From: Haplosporangium gracile
Taxonomy: Eukaryota; Mortierellomycota; Mortierellomycetes; Mortierellales; Mortierellaceae
Direction: 5' to 3'
NCBI GenBank assembly: GCA_015499985.1
Contig: JAAAUF010000157.1
Location: forward strand, 1 to 56,753
Length of the DNA: 56,753 bases
Position numbers and translations under genes: made by a program. The notes beneath the pieces are model-generated. The model was given only the letters and a program-made list of their open reading frames with translations, ran no database searches and was not told the origin of the DNA. Shown one piece after another: positions 11,941 to 24,267 of the stretch. Every line of letters begins with the position of its first letter. The stretch's first letter is position 1.

Positions 11941-11970
11941 TAACGTCTGTTCCGACATTTATTCCGACTA

Positions 11971-11976
11971 AATAAA
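11971..11976 (+). terminator. Poly(A) signal AATAAA abutting the convergent gene
   Basis: The AATAAA of the bublin-like gene lies 5 bases from the stop codon of the convergent methyltransferase (11981). Cleavage downstream would place the 3' UTR end inside that gene's coding strand. Confidence 0.5.
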
Positions 11977-11980
11977 AAAA

Positions 11981-14952
11981 TCACATCTCCTCCTGGTCAA
12001 GCTTCCTCTTCTGTCTTCCGCCATCAACTGCCTGAGGATCCCGAGGCGCCAAAATGCCAGACACGAGTTCGCCATCGATATGAAGACTGAGCGAGAGTAC
12101 TTCCAACAACCCTGCTGCCCAGAGAAAAGCCTCAGGGGTGAACCTGTTTGTGAAATCAAACCTTTCCGCATCAATCTCCTCCAATGTTTCCTGCAACGAC
12201 TGGCGCAAGTCTTCAACATCGTCCCTCATATCCTCGTCGAGTTGGCTGAAAGAGACGATGGAATCAACATCGAAACAGACGAAACGGGGATGTCATGATG
12301 TCAGTGAACGGGCAGATGATTTGCGCGCTAATTAATTTAGTATGCATGATGCGCAGATCAGAAATATAGGCGAGAGTGAAATGAAATGTAAACAACATGT
12401 CGTACCTGGAGAAGTCAAACTTTTTGGCCGCAGTGATGAATCGACCAAGTTGCTCGGGTTGCTGGGTCTGGAAGATAAGGAAACAGGTGACGATCGCGTC
12501 CTGCTCCATTTGAACCGCCATCTCCTCTTCCTCCTCCATATCATCGCTCAACTTCTCGCCCCAGCCATGATCGGGGAAGGCCGTGATGAAAGCTTCACCA
12601 AACAGTTCGTCCTTATATTCCATCATGATGCCTTCAGCGTTCAGTAAAACTTGCTGCACTGCCTCTCGCTTCAAGTCTGACATGGATTTGGTTTCTTGCA
12701 GGGCTGTTTCCTTGAATCGCTCAGAAGTGTAAAACTCCAATGACTCGATTCTCTGCTGGATGCCGCTCCCCTGTCCATGCGTCGAAATTCCACCAAACAC
12801 AGTCTGCTCCATAGGTAATTTTGCAGTCGAAGACTCCTTGAGAAGAACACAGAACATGCCTCGACAAAGTTCAGCACAAGACTCCAGGACCTCAATCTGA
12901 CCTGCTCAACACAAGAGTGAAAGATGGGGGAAAGGTTAGTTCCGACACCAATTTTCGCCCGGCCATTCAAGACCAACAATGTGAGGAGAATGTGTAAACA
13001 AAAGCAACCAACCTTGTCGGTAGACCTTGATAAATTCTTGAGCAGAATTCTGAGGAGGACTGAGCTTTCGGCTCCATTCGACAATACCTTGCAGCTTGGT
13101 GCGCAACAACATATCCATCAAATCCAGCATAGCATATTCATTGCGGAGGCCGACAAACCGCAACTCGGTTGATAGAGTGGTATTGATGACCAGTTTAGTG
13201 TTCTCCAGTCGCTGCTCTCTTGTCACATCATCCTCGTCATCTTCTCCTTCCTTATCGTAATCCTGGATTGTGGCATAGCAACGCGTCACTTCTGCCGGGT
13301 TCATGGCCATGACACGCATAGTCGTCAACAGCTGCTCTGGAATCAAGCTGCGTCGGAGGTAATGAACCGTATCTGCAGTCACTCCGAGGTACCTGAGGAT
13401 CTCTGTCTTACGCTCCTGATCCGGATCCCGAGAAAAGTTAGTTTTCAGCGTCACCATGTCGTCCGCGTTGTTCTACAAAGAATGGGTAATGTAACAACTA
13501 CGTTAGGAGAAGTGGCGAGTGATTGTCATCTTTCCTCGGTCGTAAAGAGGGTGTACGTCTTACCTCGATGCAGAATCCATAGCCAATGAGCACTAGAGAT
13601 TCAATTAATTATGCGCGAGAGAATTGGGGATTGCATCAGAAACGAAAAAGGAAGCATTGTCTCAAGAAGAGGGGTGAAATCCCTGCATATATCAATAGCA
13701 TTTCAGGTTGGTGTGCATGATTGCTTCAATTGAGTGCGGCCTACATTCTTCGTTGGACTAGGATGCATCCAACGACAGCAAAGTTGAATACAAAAGGTTA
13801 GAGTTCTGTCCGATAGTTGAATCCTATTGAAAAACGCAAAGGGCGGCTAGTTACCTTTGGGCCATAGTTGTTGAAGACCTGGTCACCCTTATTAGTGGTG
13901 GCGCTTGACATCTGAAGTCCTTCAGCGGTCTTGATCCAAGTGATCTTGTGGCGACTCTTGTGGTTCAGACTGTCTATGGATATGGCAATAGATAGTCAAT
14001 TCACTTGTCCAGTGCAGATCAGCGTCTCGTGTACGACTGGCCCAGTAAAAAAAACGTACCTGCAAGAGGAATGAGAACAATCTCGTTCTCGACCTCATGT
14101 CCAAACAAGCTAGCAGGAAAGGTCCTCGATGAGATAACCGTCTCTGCCCAAAGAAAACGCTCCCAAGTATAACCGTGTTCAACCGAGAGTTGATCGCCAA
14201 CAATCTTCATAGTCTTATCATACTTTGCTCTAAGAGTCTCTTTAAGCTCCTTGACCACCATATAAGCATTCGTCCCGCGCAGGTACTCCATATCCTGATC
14301 ATCAAACTCCAGTGCTGTATGAATCCTGTCAGGGACCATGTCCAGATATGGCTTGTAGAACGGAACAACAGCTGCCGATGACAGCGAATTACTGCTCCCC
14401 TTCTCTTCCTCCTTCACTTGGTTGTCGCTTGATTGGTTCGCAGCAGCAGCAGCAGTCTGCTGCCGGATGAGAAAAAGGATGATCGCGGTACGGCTATCGA
14501 GCAATTGGGCTGAGGCTGAGGGAAGAGGGAGGTGGTTGCGAGCCAAGGTGTCAGTGATGACGATGCGCTCAAAAGGGATGGTCAAGAAGACCTCGTCCTC
14601 GGCGATATCTGCAGAGGCGTAAACACTCCCGCAGCCGTCCGCATCTGTTTTTGTTCAAATGAAGGAGAGGAAGGAGATAAAATTAGCATGAAGAGTGGGA
14701 ATGGATAAGACTGGGCCCTGAATACGTTGTAAAAATACAATATTGAACGAAGAAAAAACGAGAGCAGGGAAAGCGTGAACGAGCCGACCAACGTCAAGAG
14801 GCGAGACAATTCAAGAAAAGTAACGAAAATGAGTTTTTATTGTTACTATTACCATCGCGGAACTCCAACTTTGGGAAGGATGCACCATTGGCAGTGAGCC
14901 AGTTGACGAATCGTGTCTGTTTGGAGGAAGGAGGAGATGGTGATGAGTCCAT
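11981..14952 (-). CDS. SET-domain protein lysine methyltransferase (Rubisco LSMT/SETD6-like)
   Basis: Eight exons on the minus strand: 14853-14952, 14060-14644, 13855-13973, 13745-13757, 13564-13592, 13013-13472, 12406-12901, 11981-12245; 688 residues. It begins FVNWLTANGASFPKLEFRD, the usual opening of the Rubisco LSMT/SETD3/SETD6/RKM class. The SET core shows a WAETVISSRTF helix, ADSLNHKS at about 228-235 (the substrate/AdoMet-binding D-x-x-NH signature) and NNYGPKSNEELLIGYGF with the catalytic-type Tyr and YGF. The remainder corresponds to the helical LSMT substrate-binding domain with an acidic insert (EGEDDEDD, MEEEEEM). Members methylate non-histone lysines, often on ribosomal proteins; the target here is unknown. 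Exon 4 is a 13-nt microexon encoding SNEE plus one base, and it is essential to the SET motif. Confidence 0.8.
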
Positions 14953-16476
14953 GACAGTGAAAACAGACACACAGATGGTTGTGAATGGAGGTTTGACAGA
15001 TCAGGGCAGTAAAAAGAAAAAAGGTTTATTTTTTATTTTTGTTTGTGTCAATACAGGAAAACATCACACGGGATCCCAATCATAAAGTGGAGTGTGTCCA
15101 AGAAAAAAGAAGAATAGAGTTTCTTGGATGTCCCACGGATACTTTTACAGAAACCTGAAGTGTAAACACATGCCATGGAGAAGGAAGGAAGGAGGGAAGG
15201 AAGGAATGCTCACTCTCTGGATGCTCTTGTTCGTGCTCTCCCTCTCTCTTTGTTGTTGTTGGTCTTTCTCTTTTCTTTTCTCTCCGCAAACCAAAAAAAA
15301 AAAAAAAAAAAAAACGAGAAAAAATAGCCTTCAGTTTTCCACGATGGTCGGCAAAGAAACTTGATCATGGGCTGGCTGGCTGGCTGAATCATTATTTCCT
15401 TCGCCCTTCCTCTCCGCTTCGCTCTTCCTTTGCTTACGCTCTCTCCACGTCCATCTCTCTCTCTCTCTCTCTCTCGACTTATTTCTTTGTTTTCATTGGC
15501 GTCCTTTGACCTTGCACGGAGCACTCAATCCTATTAGCAATGTGGCATAGCGAACAAAGTGCATTTTCTTTCAGTAATCAATTATCCAGCCCAACTCATT
15601 CTACAAACTAGAGTTAATGTTCATGATCCAAAGACCGGTTTGCACATGGAAAGAAATAAGGAAAAGAAAAAAGACACAAGAAAGAAAGACGAGAAACTGC
15701 TCTTTCGTGGCCTAACAACGATCAAAAAGAGACCAGATGTCATTCTAATCGCGGTCCATCCCGGTGCTCTTTGAGATATGATTACTCTTCAAAGACATCC
15801 AACCAACATCATAGGCAGATACAAAATATAAAGACAAAAAGTCGTTAGGTTTTGCTCTTGGCTTTAGTTAGCATGAGATAAACAGAGTCTTTGATGTATT
15901 TCAGCTAGAGGGTGCTTCGATGCATGTGGCAATTGAATTTGGACGAAGGGTTGAATGGGGGAATAATAGAAGCAAGAAGCATAGGCATAAGCAATGCCAG
16001 TGCCAATGTCAATGCTAAAGCGGAGCAAAGCCGAGTAAGTGAGTGCATCAAATGTGCTACGATGAGTTGAGTGAGCATCGTCCGCCTCACTCCTTCTTCC
16101 TCCTCTTTGAGCAGATCGCCGGCGGTCAAAAATAGATTTTTTACTTTTTTTTTAAAAGACCACGGATACAAAATAAAAATAATTATATCGATGCTGATGA
16201 TGATGCTTTGCTGAGGAGTATCCAACATAAGCTCGCCAAACAAATAAATAGCTGGATAAGGTCCCTTTTTCCTCGCAACCATCTTTCTTTCTTTTCTTTG
16301 TTTTTTCTTTCACCACTTTCACTCTTTCGCTCTTCTCTTCACGCTTATACACCCACTCTTACTCCTAGCCTTTGCTTCACTACCACCACCACCACCACCA
16401 CCACTACCGCCAACAACAACACACTCAAACACCTTCTCACACTCTCTTCCTTTCTACACAGCACATATACAAAACA
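14953..16476. other. Intergenic with simple-sequence tracts; upstream of GNA1
   Basis: No gene seen. The stretch holds an A run at about 15293-15314, CT microsatellite sequence near 15450-15475, GGAA repeats near 15180-15205, and T-rich sequence. The final 200 bases before the GNA1 start are strongly pyrimidine-rich and include an ACC/CAC triplet run at about 16383-16405, as in other 5' leaders of this window. Confidence 0.5.
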
Positions 16477-17774
16477 ATGAGCCCACAATCACTAACCCTC
16501 TTCCCCACCTCCCTAATCTCCCCCACCGTGCAAGCCCAACTCCCCGAGGGCTACCGCATCCGCCCTCTCGAGATCACAGACTACTCCAAGGGCTTCTACG
16601 ACTGCCTGGCCGGACTCACAGTCGTCGGAAAAGTCTCTGAACAATCCTTCCAACAGACGTTTGAACAGATGCGTCGATGCGAGAATGTGTATCATATTGT
16701 TGTGATTGAGGAGTTGGACCAGCGCCGAATTGTCGCTACGGGAACCTTGATTGTTGAACAAAAGTTCCTTCGTGGATGCGCCAAGGTAAATGTTTGAATG
16801 GAGTCACAAAACAATGGAGGTAAAGAGGACACAAATATTGGAAGGGGACGCGAGGTTTTTTATTTTTTATTTTGGATAAAGCAGAATGTTGTAAGAAGAG
16901 GCTGGAGCAAGAGGCTGGAGGGGTGGATGACCAGGAGGATAACAGGAAGTAAGTAGAGCAAGCAAAAGACAGCAAAGACGAAGAAGAAACAAAGGGGACC
17001 AATGATATGTGAAGAAAGACGCCGGGGTAGGGAAATTATGTGAATGAAGAGAGACGATTAAGAGAGCCATCACAACCTCATAACACCCACAAAGTTTTTT
17101 ATTTTTCATGTCGAAATTCTAATTGAACCAATTTTCTTTTCTCGCTTAATTTGCTGCAACGTTACTCTTTCAGGCTGGACATATCGAAGATATTGTCGTC
17201 CATGACTCTCAGCGCGGCAAGAAGTTTGGCATTCGGTAAGCACTCCTTCTCTTTCTCACCCATATTATTTTTATGTGCACGAAACATACATGCAAGAGCA
17301 AGGCCATCAAGTTCTTCACTAACCACATTGAGACATCTTCATGCACCTTGTACAAACAATAGCTTGATCGACCAGTTGAAGCACATCGGTACCATGGTTG
17401 GATGCTACAAACTCCTCCTGACTTGCTCAGAGAGCAACGAGGTCTTCTACAACAAATCCGGTTTCGTCCGCAAAGACCTCCACATGGCCGTCTACCTCAA
17501 CAACGACACTACTTCTTCTGTAGCCACTCCAGTAGCTGTTCCTATCACAGCAGCAACAGCGACGCCATCCACATCCACATGTGCAACCGCATCTTCATCT
17601 TCGTCTGTAACAACTGCCTTGGGCGCAGCCACCAACTCAAACTCTATTCCAAACACCACCACCATAACCACAACCCAAACCCCAATCCCAACCCCAACCA
17701 CATCGACACCCAAGCCCAGGACGGTCTCCATTGAAGCATTGAGTGCGTCCATGGGATCCATCATGGTCAAGTAG
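16477..17774 (+). CDS. GNA1: Glucosamine 6-phosphate N-acetyltransferase
   Basis: Three exons: 16477-16785, 17174-17235, 17363-17774; 260 residues. It carries out the acetyl-CoA-dependent step to GlcNAc-6-phosphate in UDP-GlcNAc synthesis, feeding chitin and glycan synthesis in the cytosol. The GNAT fold is clear: YRIRPLEITDYSKGF near the N-terminus, then AGHIEDIVVHDSQRGKKFGIRL at about 104-125 with the acetyl-CoA loop Q-R-G-K-K-F-G at 116-122 (motif described in pieces), LLLTCSESN and VFYNKSGF. Residues 1-172 match the usual GNA1 length. Residues 173-260 are an extra Thr/Ser/Pro/Ala tail not found in the yeast or animal enzyme. Intron 1 is 388 nt. Confidence 0.9.
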
Positions 17775-17926
17775 ATGCCTCGAACCTAATGGTTCAACTT
17801 TCCTCGCCCTTCATCTTTTTTGATATCTTTTTCCAACACTTTCTCCGCCCCTCTCCACTCTTCTTGTTAATATAGTCCTTCATTGGGGGTTTTTTTTCTT
17901 TCCCCTGTTCTTTTTTAACTCAAGTA

Positions 17927-17932
17927 AATAAA
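17927..17932 (+). terminator. Poly(A) signal AATAAA
   Basis: Canonical hexamer about 150 bases after the GNA1 stop, following a T-rich stretch. Confidence 0.45.
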
Positions 17933-18047
17933 AAACAAAGACAACAGCAAACCAGTTCTTTCTTTTTTATTTTGAGACAAATCGCTTTTTCGTCTTTGTT
18001 TTATGTTTTCGTCATTACGGTGTTCATTTTTTATGGTAGTACTTTGA

Positions 18048-21000
18048 TTACATTTCCAAGCGATTACTGGGCATAGAAGCACGTCGCCCTCCAAACCGAG
18101 AAGTTCCACCGGCAACAGAAGGAAAAGGAGGAAGAGAAGGAGGCAATCCACCCACAGCATCCATCGAACCATTAGAGCTAGTAGACGAGATGGACCCCAT
18201 TCGGTCAAAATCCAATACCGTGGGCAACATGACAACAGGGTTCATCATCATGGGCGGGAGAACAGACGCGCCGCCGCCACTCACAACCTGGATACTGCTA
18301 CGCCTTGAGTGCAAGGTCGATCCTGCGTCTGGGAAATCCGGTGCGGCACTCAGATCCATCACATCACAGTTGGTCGCCTCCCTACCTTCATCCACCAGAT
18401 GAACATCTAGACCATCTCCGTCCTCATCGTCATTGTCTTCCTCCTCGTCCTCATCATCCTCAGATACCACCGGAACAGTCTGGTTGCCTGCCGACAAACT
18501 CAACTCATCAGGGTACGAAAATAATGGTGCCGCTGCATCCATAGGTCCCAGATCTGACGAGCTCACATGGGGATGATGCTGCTGATGATGATGGATAGGA
18601 AGAGAGTCGAACGGCTGTGGCTGCAGCGACGCTCGACGACTGCTATTACCAGAAAGTTCCAAAGGGTCCACAGATTCCATATCCATTGGGTGAAGATGAC
18701 TACTGGGCCGCTGCAGTCGAGAAGGACGGTTCAAGAAGGCAAAGTAAGCAGTCGAAGGTGGCGAGAAGGGATCATTAAGACAATCCTGCTCCAACGCAAT
18801 CCTGCTGCTCGAAGGTGTCGTCGCCGCTAGGGTATTCCTCCGACGAGAAAGCGACTCTGTCGATCCAGAATGGCTAGGAGCGCCACTCGTATTCGTGCTA
18901 TGGCTGTTCTGTGCCGAGACGGCCATGGTTGCAATAACAGCTGCGGCTGCAGCAGCAGCAGCATCAGCGACGCTGTCTTGGTGTTGATGTTGATGCTGGT
19001 GCTGGTGTGCTGCTCCACTACTTGCAGTCAACGCTGAATCCCGGCTGTGACCTGCTCCAGAAGGACCAAAGTACTCGGTAGACCATACAAATGTAGTGAT
19101 GCTTGATGTTGAGAGTCCTGGGAGAGTTGTGTGGGCGCTGCTAGAGTCACTTGTATCGCTCGATAAGCCAGAGATCAGCAATCCATTTGCTGCTGGTGCT
19201 GTACTAGTATCTTTTGTTTCACTCGCCGAAAACATTTGACGCTGGTAAATCCGAGATCGGCAAAGCGGGCTAAAAAGAGCAGGAAATAACAAAGACAGGT
19301 CAACACCTGTCCTCAAAATCAAAAATATTCATTCGTTGCCTCTTGAAAGTGTACTTACCACATGTCGAGAGAGTAAGCACACTCGACACAGAGTCCGTCA
19401 TGTCCGCAAGGTTGCAATGTCACTGTCGCAGTGTGGTCACAGCAGATAGTACAGAGGAGACTGTAGTCTATGTCATCTTCCTCTTCGGGCATAGAGGCCA
19501 GACGGACACCAGTAACAGGATCCAGTTTCAATCGCCCATAAACACTTTCGCTCCTTGGCCGAATGATGTCTCGCTTCATCTCCGGCGTAAGCGTTCCTTG
19601 TTCATTCAGGTTTCGCCATGGCAGAGCTGGAGGGTATCTGTCCAGGGGAAGGGAAATAGTCGCGCAATAAAAAAAAAAAAAAAGGTTAATGTTACCGCCA
19701 AATTAGACACTTTTCTCACCACAATGCACAATAATTTAACATTATCCTTACTTGAACTCTGAGGCGCCAAAGTTGAATGTCGCTTGTTGGAACGAGGTGA
19801 ACGAAAACGCTGGGAAGTATCCTGAGCTAGCCTGGGCTGAGAAGCAATCCCTGTCAAACGGAGTAATCGGTCCGAGGCTCTGGCCGTTTATAAAGCACTC
19901 CATGATAGCGTTGTCGACATCCAAGTAGAATCCTAAAATGTCGCCTGGTCGCCATGTCTCTGGGTCTCCGTATGCCTCAGACTCTCCATTGGACCAAATG
20001 AGATTCCGGCTGCCATCGTAAGCGAATCCAAACTAGATTGTAGTGAACCAAAGCAGGGTAGGTTAGAATACATCGTTCGCTCACCTTTCTTCGACCACAT
20101 GTCTACATGCAAGTCCTTGAATCTTACCAGATCGTCTCCAACACCAGTCCCGTCCTCGGGAGAAAACTGACAGTGAGCGGTCGCCCAGCCGAGTTGCATG
20201 ATCCCAGCAGTGATAAGCGTCACTTCATAGAACCACTTTCCACAAGTAACACTCTTGGTAGCTCTGATCGACTCGAACGTAGATCCATCGTTTCGAATTG
20301 TGAGGCCGTCTTCTAAAATCTTCCAGTGCCGGGTTGCGTCCAGTGTGTTCAGAATGACTTTAACATTGGATGACCTGGAGCCTATTACTAGCTTGGACCC
20401 TCCTTCTGCCGGTGAAAGTGACTCCCGTGCAGACATATCATTTTCGGTCTGAGAAATAGAAGGACTTTGGTCTCCCGGCTGTGATCCTTCCAAGGAGATC
20501 TCATTTGGTTCCTGATATACAAAAGAAAAACAACGAGCGTGCGTTGTCAATTTGTCAATTTCTATCCGACATTAAAAATTGCGTATAAATGATCTCATTC
20601 TATCAACAGATTTCCCACCCAATTTTTTACCTCGGTGATATCTCTAAAGATGTTTCGAAGGGACCACTCGGCACAGAACTTTGCCTGGAGGATTCCTGCA
20701 ATCTCTTCCTTATCAGTCAAGCCAAACGTCGACATGTTGGCGGTGTCCCGTAAGAGTCTCCTGATGGGTGTCTGCATGATCCTGGCTTTGCAAGGCCCTG
20801 TGAGGCTGAACTTTTCGAGTGCGATGATGGAAAACACCTTGCAGGTCATGTCGGAGTCGTTTTCGATGTTGTTGAGAAGACATTCGCAAACAGCGTCCGA
20901 GAACAGAGCTACGCTCATCTCTCCTGCGAGTCGATTGGCGAGCATACTCCAGATCAATGCTGCTGCTGTCTTGTTTTTCTTTTTGGACCGAAGACGAGCC

Positions 21001-21931
21001 AGTCCACCTAAGGAGGGACCAGAAGAAAGGCAAGGAGGTGATAGTGAGAGGGGAGAGAGAAATGAGATGAAAGGAAGGTGGTCAGTTCAACAGCGAACAT
21101 AGACAATAAATGAGAGTGTGGGAGTGGTTTTCGATTAGGCGGTCAGGTGTCAGGTTGGATTGTTTGTTGGGTCAGGCCGATTGAACCAGTAAATGAAGAG
21201 AAACATTACTGAAAGCAGCAGGGATAGTACGTAAGAGAGAGTGATCGTCCTCTCTGATAAGTGCGCATTACGATACGCACAGGGTTTGCCTTACCTGGAT
21301 CACACTTTGAGAGCAATTGCTGGGACATCCGCCGGGTTGTTTGTTGAGAAGGAAGGGCAGCCATGTCGATGATATGGCAGAGAAACGGTGCAGCGATCCC
21401 AAGACTGTCAGTTGTAATCATATCCACCATCACGCCAATGAGTTCGCAATACGACGAATCTATTTAATTCAAACAACAGAAGGACAGGCAAAGTAAGCAA
21501 AATGAGAGGATTGAAATAACCTCCTGATCATCTGTGGTTACGTGTGTGCGTGTGTTGTCTATGTCTACGAGGATGATGCTAGTGCATGCTTGGTGTTATG
21601 TGTCCGTGCCTCTGAGTTGAACTTTGTTACTCCCCTGCGTCTGCCACTTGAATGACGATGATGCATGTTTGTTTGATTTGCTGTTTAAGAAATGGAGCGC
21701 TGTAAGGATGCGCAGATAAAGATAAGGTAACAATAACTAAGGGGGGCTGGGGAGTGTTGGAGGTGGAAAGAATGGGGGTTGGGGCGTACCTGTGGCCGTC
21801 AGGTGGATCAGGGACTCGAGCGCAGACGATAGCTCGCCTTGCTCCGTCATGTTGTGTAGTTTGTTCCAGGCTGCTCGGATGTGGACTTTAACAAAAACTC
21901 TTTCCAGTAGTCTGGCAGCCATCCTATTCAT
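18048..21931 (-). CDS. RSPRY1-like RING and SPRY domain protein (putative E3 ubiquitin ligase)
   Basis: Seven exons on the minus strand: 21790-21931, 21295-21459, 20631-21007, 20128-20511, 19752-20032, 19359-19637, 18048-19269; 949 residues. Residues 1-230 are helical repeats with IIALEKFSLTG and AEWSLRNIF, as in animal RSPRY1. A SPRY domain spans about 265-450 (TFESIRATKSV, WFYEVTLITAGIMQLGWAT, FGFAYDGSRNLIWSNGE, FNFGASEFKYPP). A C3HC4 RING follows with C512, C515, C527, H529, C533, C536, C543 and C546; an intron falls between Met542 and Cys543. RING proteins of this type pass ubiquitin from an E2 to a substrate bound by SPRY. The last 400 residues are a Ser/His/Asp-rich disordered tail absent from the animal protein. 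An additional 5' exon is possible, since an AG acceptor sits directly before the start. Confidence 0.8.
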
Positions 21932-22974
21932 GGCTGTAGAAAACGAACTTTTGTTTTGGGAAGTGATGGTGTCTGCGTATCCGGCTGTAGGTGTGGTTCA
22001 GTTGGTTATGAAGGGAGAATTGAAAGGAGCAAGAGTGAGAGCGAGTGAGAGTGAGAGAGGTGGAGAGAGAAAAGGAGAGAAATAGAAGGAAGAAACGAAA
22101 GAAGAATGGAAAGAAGGGCAGAAAGTTGAAGAGGACGAGGTTGAGGGGGAGGGACCTTTTCGCCTTTTTCTTGGGTGGTCAATTAGAATGGTACGATAGG
22201 TGACCAGCAGAAGAAGAATGAGGCGGTGAATCAGATCGAGGTGGGAAAAAGTTGTCGCAGTGTGAGGAAGAGTTGCAAGGAAAGGAAAGTAGCAGTGCGT
22301 AGGTATAGCTTGTAAAAGAAAGGAAGGGTGGGAAGAATTGAAGAGAAGAAAAGTGAAGAGTAAAAAGTGAGAGAGAGAGAAAAGGGGAAAGGAGAAGAGG
22401 AAGGGAGGGGAAAGGAAAGTAAAGGAAAGGAAAGTAAAGGAAAGGAAAGTAATGGAGCCAGGTACAACAACAGAACAGGGAGGGAAGTGGAGGAAGGAAG
22501 GAGGAAGGAAGGAGGAAGGGAATGGAAAGCGAGATAGAAAAAAAAAGGGGTAGGATAAGAGCGATGATGACCAACCGCGGCAAACAAACAAAAACAGATA
22601 TATCAGACTAACAACGATCGACTTAAAAGGGAGGGAGGGTTGCGAGTCAGCTCCACTCAATCGAATCGCTCTTTCGGCCTCTTCTCCGTCATGGAATAAG
22701 AAAAAGAGAAGCCGGGATTTAGCAGAAGACAGACGAACCAACGGGCGCACACGAACGAACGAACGAGCGGCAAATCGGACAAGTGCATGACGATCACGGG
22801 TTAGGCTGGGTCTTTGATCGCAGAGAAGGAGGAAAGAGTGGCTTGTGCGCAAAGTTGAAATTATCACCCACCCTTCTGTGGAGTACAGTACAGACGAATA
22901 GAAAGCTGGTGAACCAGGAACACTTTTCCACTGCACCGCAGCTCAACGCAAAGAAGACATCAGAGGAAAGGACC
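21932..22974. promoter_or_regulatory. Divergent intergenic region RSPRY1-like / ANKRD40-like
   Basis: No gene supported. The plus strand is purine-rich from about 22020 to 22520, so the RSPRY1-like leader is pyrimidine-rich on its own strand, the same bias seen before other starts in this window. A short tandem repeat lies at 22411-22455. Confidence 0.45.
22411..22455. repeat. Tandem 15-bp purine repeat, three copies
   Basis: Three consecutive copies of aaaggaaagtaaagg, the third with one change. They sit in the purine-rich part of the divergent intergenic region. Confidence 0.8.
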
Positions 22975-24267
22975 ATGGAAATCGACGCAAGGTACACAGC
23001 CAAGCAGGAACAGCCACTCTTCACCAACGACGAACCGACAATGGCATCAGCATTCGCATGCAACACATTCAACATCCGACTCACTCCATTCCGTGATCTG
23101 ATGACTCACCATATAGAATCAACGATTTGCACGAGATGGCCGCCATCGGCAACCTCAAGGCCGTGCTGCACTATTGTCAGAGCGGAGTCAACATCAACGC
23201 ACAGAACACCATGAACGGATGGTACGACTCACTTGATTCTTGATATGGCATTTGATATATCAAAGCAAGTCCAGCAAGTTTAGAAAGTCAAATCAAGGGA
23301 TTTTTGGCGGGAAGCAGAACACAGCAAAATTGACAGGAGTCAATCCACCTTCAACCCTTCAACCTCCCATTTAAACCCCTTCTTCTAGGACGGCACTGCA
23401 TTGGGCATCTCATCGCGGACATGAACCTGTCGTCAGGGCGCTTTTGATGCGTGGAGCAAGCAAGTCCGTACAAAACAACAAAGGCGAAACACCTGGAGAT
23501 CTCGCCAAGAAGCCAGATATCTGCGCACTATTTGGCAAGGAGCTGGATCAGTCGACTGTCGAGGAATCAGACAACAAACCATCATTCGTTCCTGCATACC
23601 TCGCCCAGCCCGAACTCTCCAAGTTGTGGTCATTGCCCGAAGGATCGACCGATGATCCTAAGCTGAACCAGGAGGCATTCACTTTGTCCAACCCCAGATT
23701 ACCAGCTTCCACCCCTGTTCCTCCGACTAACGTCTCCAGCACTCCTACACTCGCTCCTGCCACGTCTACCTCCAGCTCAACAACTGCCAACAACAACTAT
23801 GGTAAGTGTAATGATAACATCACATCATTGGATGGCGTTGTCCTTTTTAGGCTCTTTGTTTCCAAAGTGTGCTTGACTGATCAAGGCGTCTTCTGGTCGC
23901 TTATTATTTTATTAGCTGCGAAGGAGATTTTAGTGTACAGTCAATCAGTGGCTGACGAGAATTTATTGGGGGCGATCTTTACCAACGTGGAAGATACCAT
24001 TGAGAAGACGATCCAGCTCATTAAAGAGGTAACTTGAGACATTTTTGACTCCGTCTGCTTAGTGTTTATTGAATCGTGAGGCAGTTGCTAACTATCCTTG
24101 ATTATGTGTGTGTAACTTATTAGGAGATGGACGATATCCCTGAAGAATTTGGATTGGGGCGGTTCAACGGGTCCAAGGTGGTCCCTGTGAACACTAAGCA
24201 GTACAGTCGCAAGACAGGCGACTTTTTCAGAGGACAGGACGATGCTATTGTGGTTTTTCCCAAATAA
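22975..24267 (+). CDS. ANKRD40-like ankyrin repeat protein
   Basis: Five exons: 22975-22991, 23117-23221, 23389-23801, 23916-24028, 24124-24267; 263 residues. The first exon is 17 nt (MEIDA plus two bases). Residues 6-80 are two ankyrin repeats: INDLHEMAAIGNLKAVLHY, GVNINAQNTMNGW, TALHWASHRGHEPVV and LLMRGASK. The NGWTxLHWA junction and the following FVPAYLAQPEL resemble vertebrate ANKRD40 (NGWTCLHWA, FVPNYLANP). After a Thr/Ser/Pro linker the C-terminal part reads ILVYSQSVADENLLGAIF and FFRGQDDAIVVF, an uncharacterised domain. Function is unknown; ankyrin repeats bind partner proteins. AATAAA overlaps the stop codon (24263-24268). Confidence 0.7.

Noticed and set aside
22000..22940. Minus-strand 312-residue Phe/Ser/Pro-rich frame
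   Set aside because: Produced by the purine-rich plus strand; low-complexity translation with no motif. It is more likely leader sequence of the RSPRY1-like gene.
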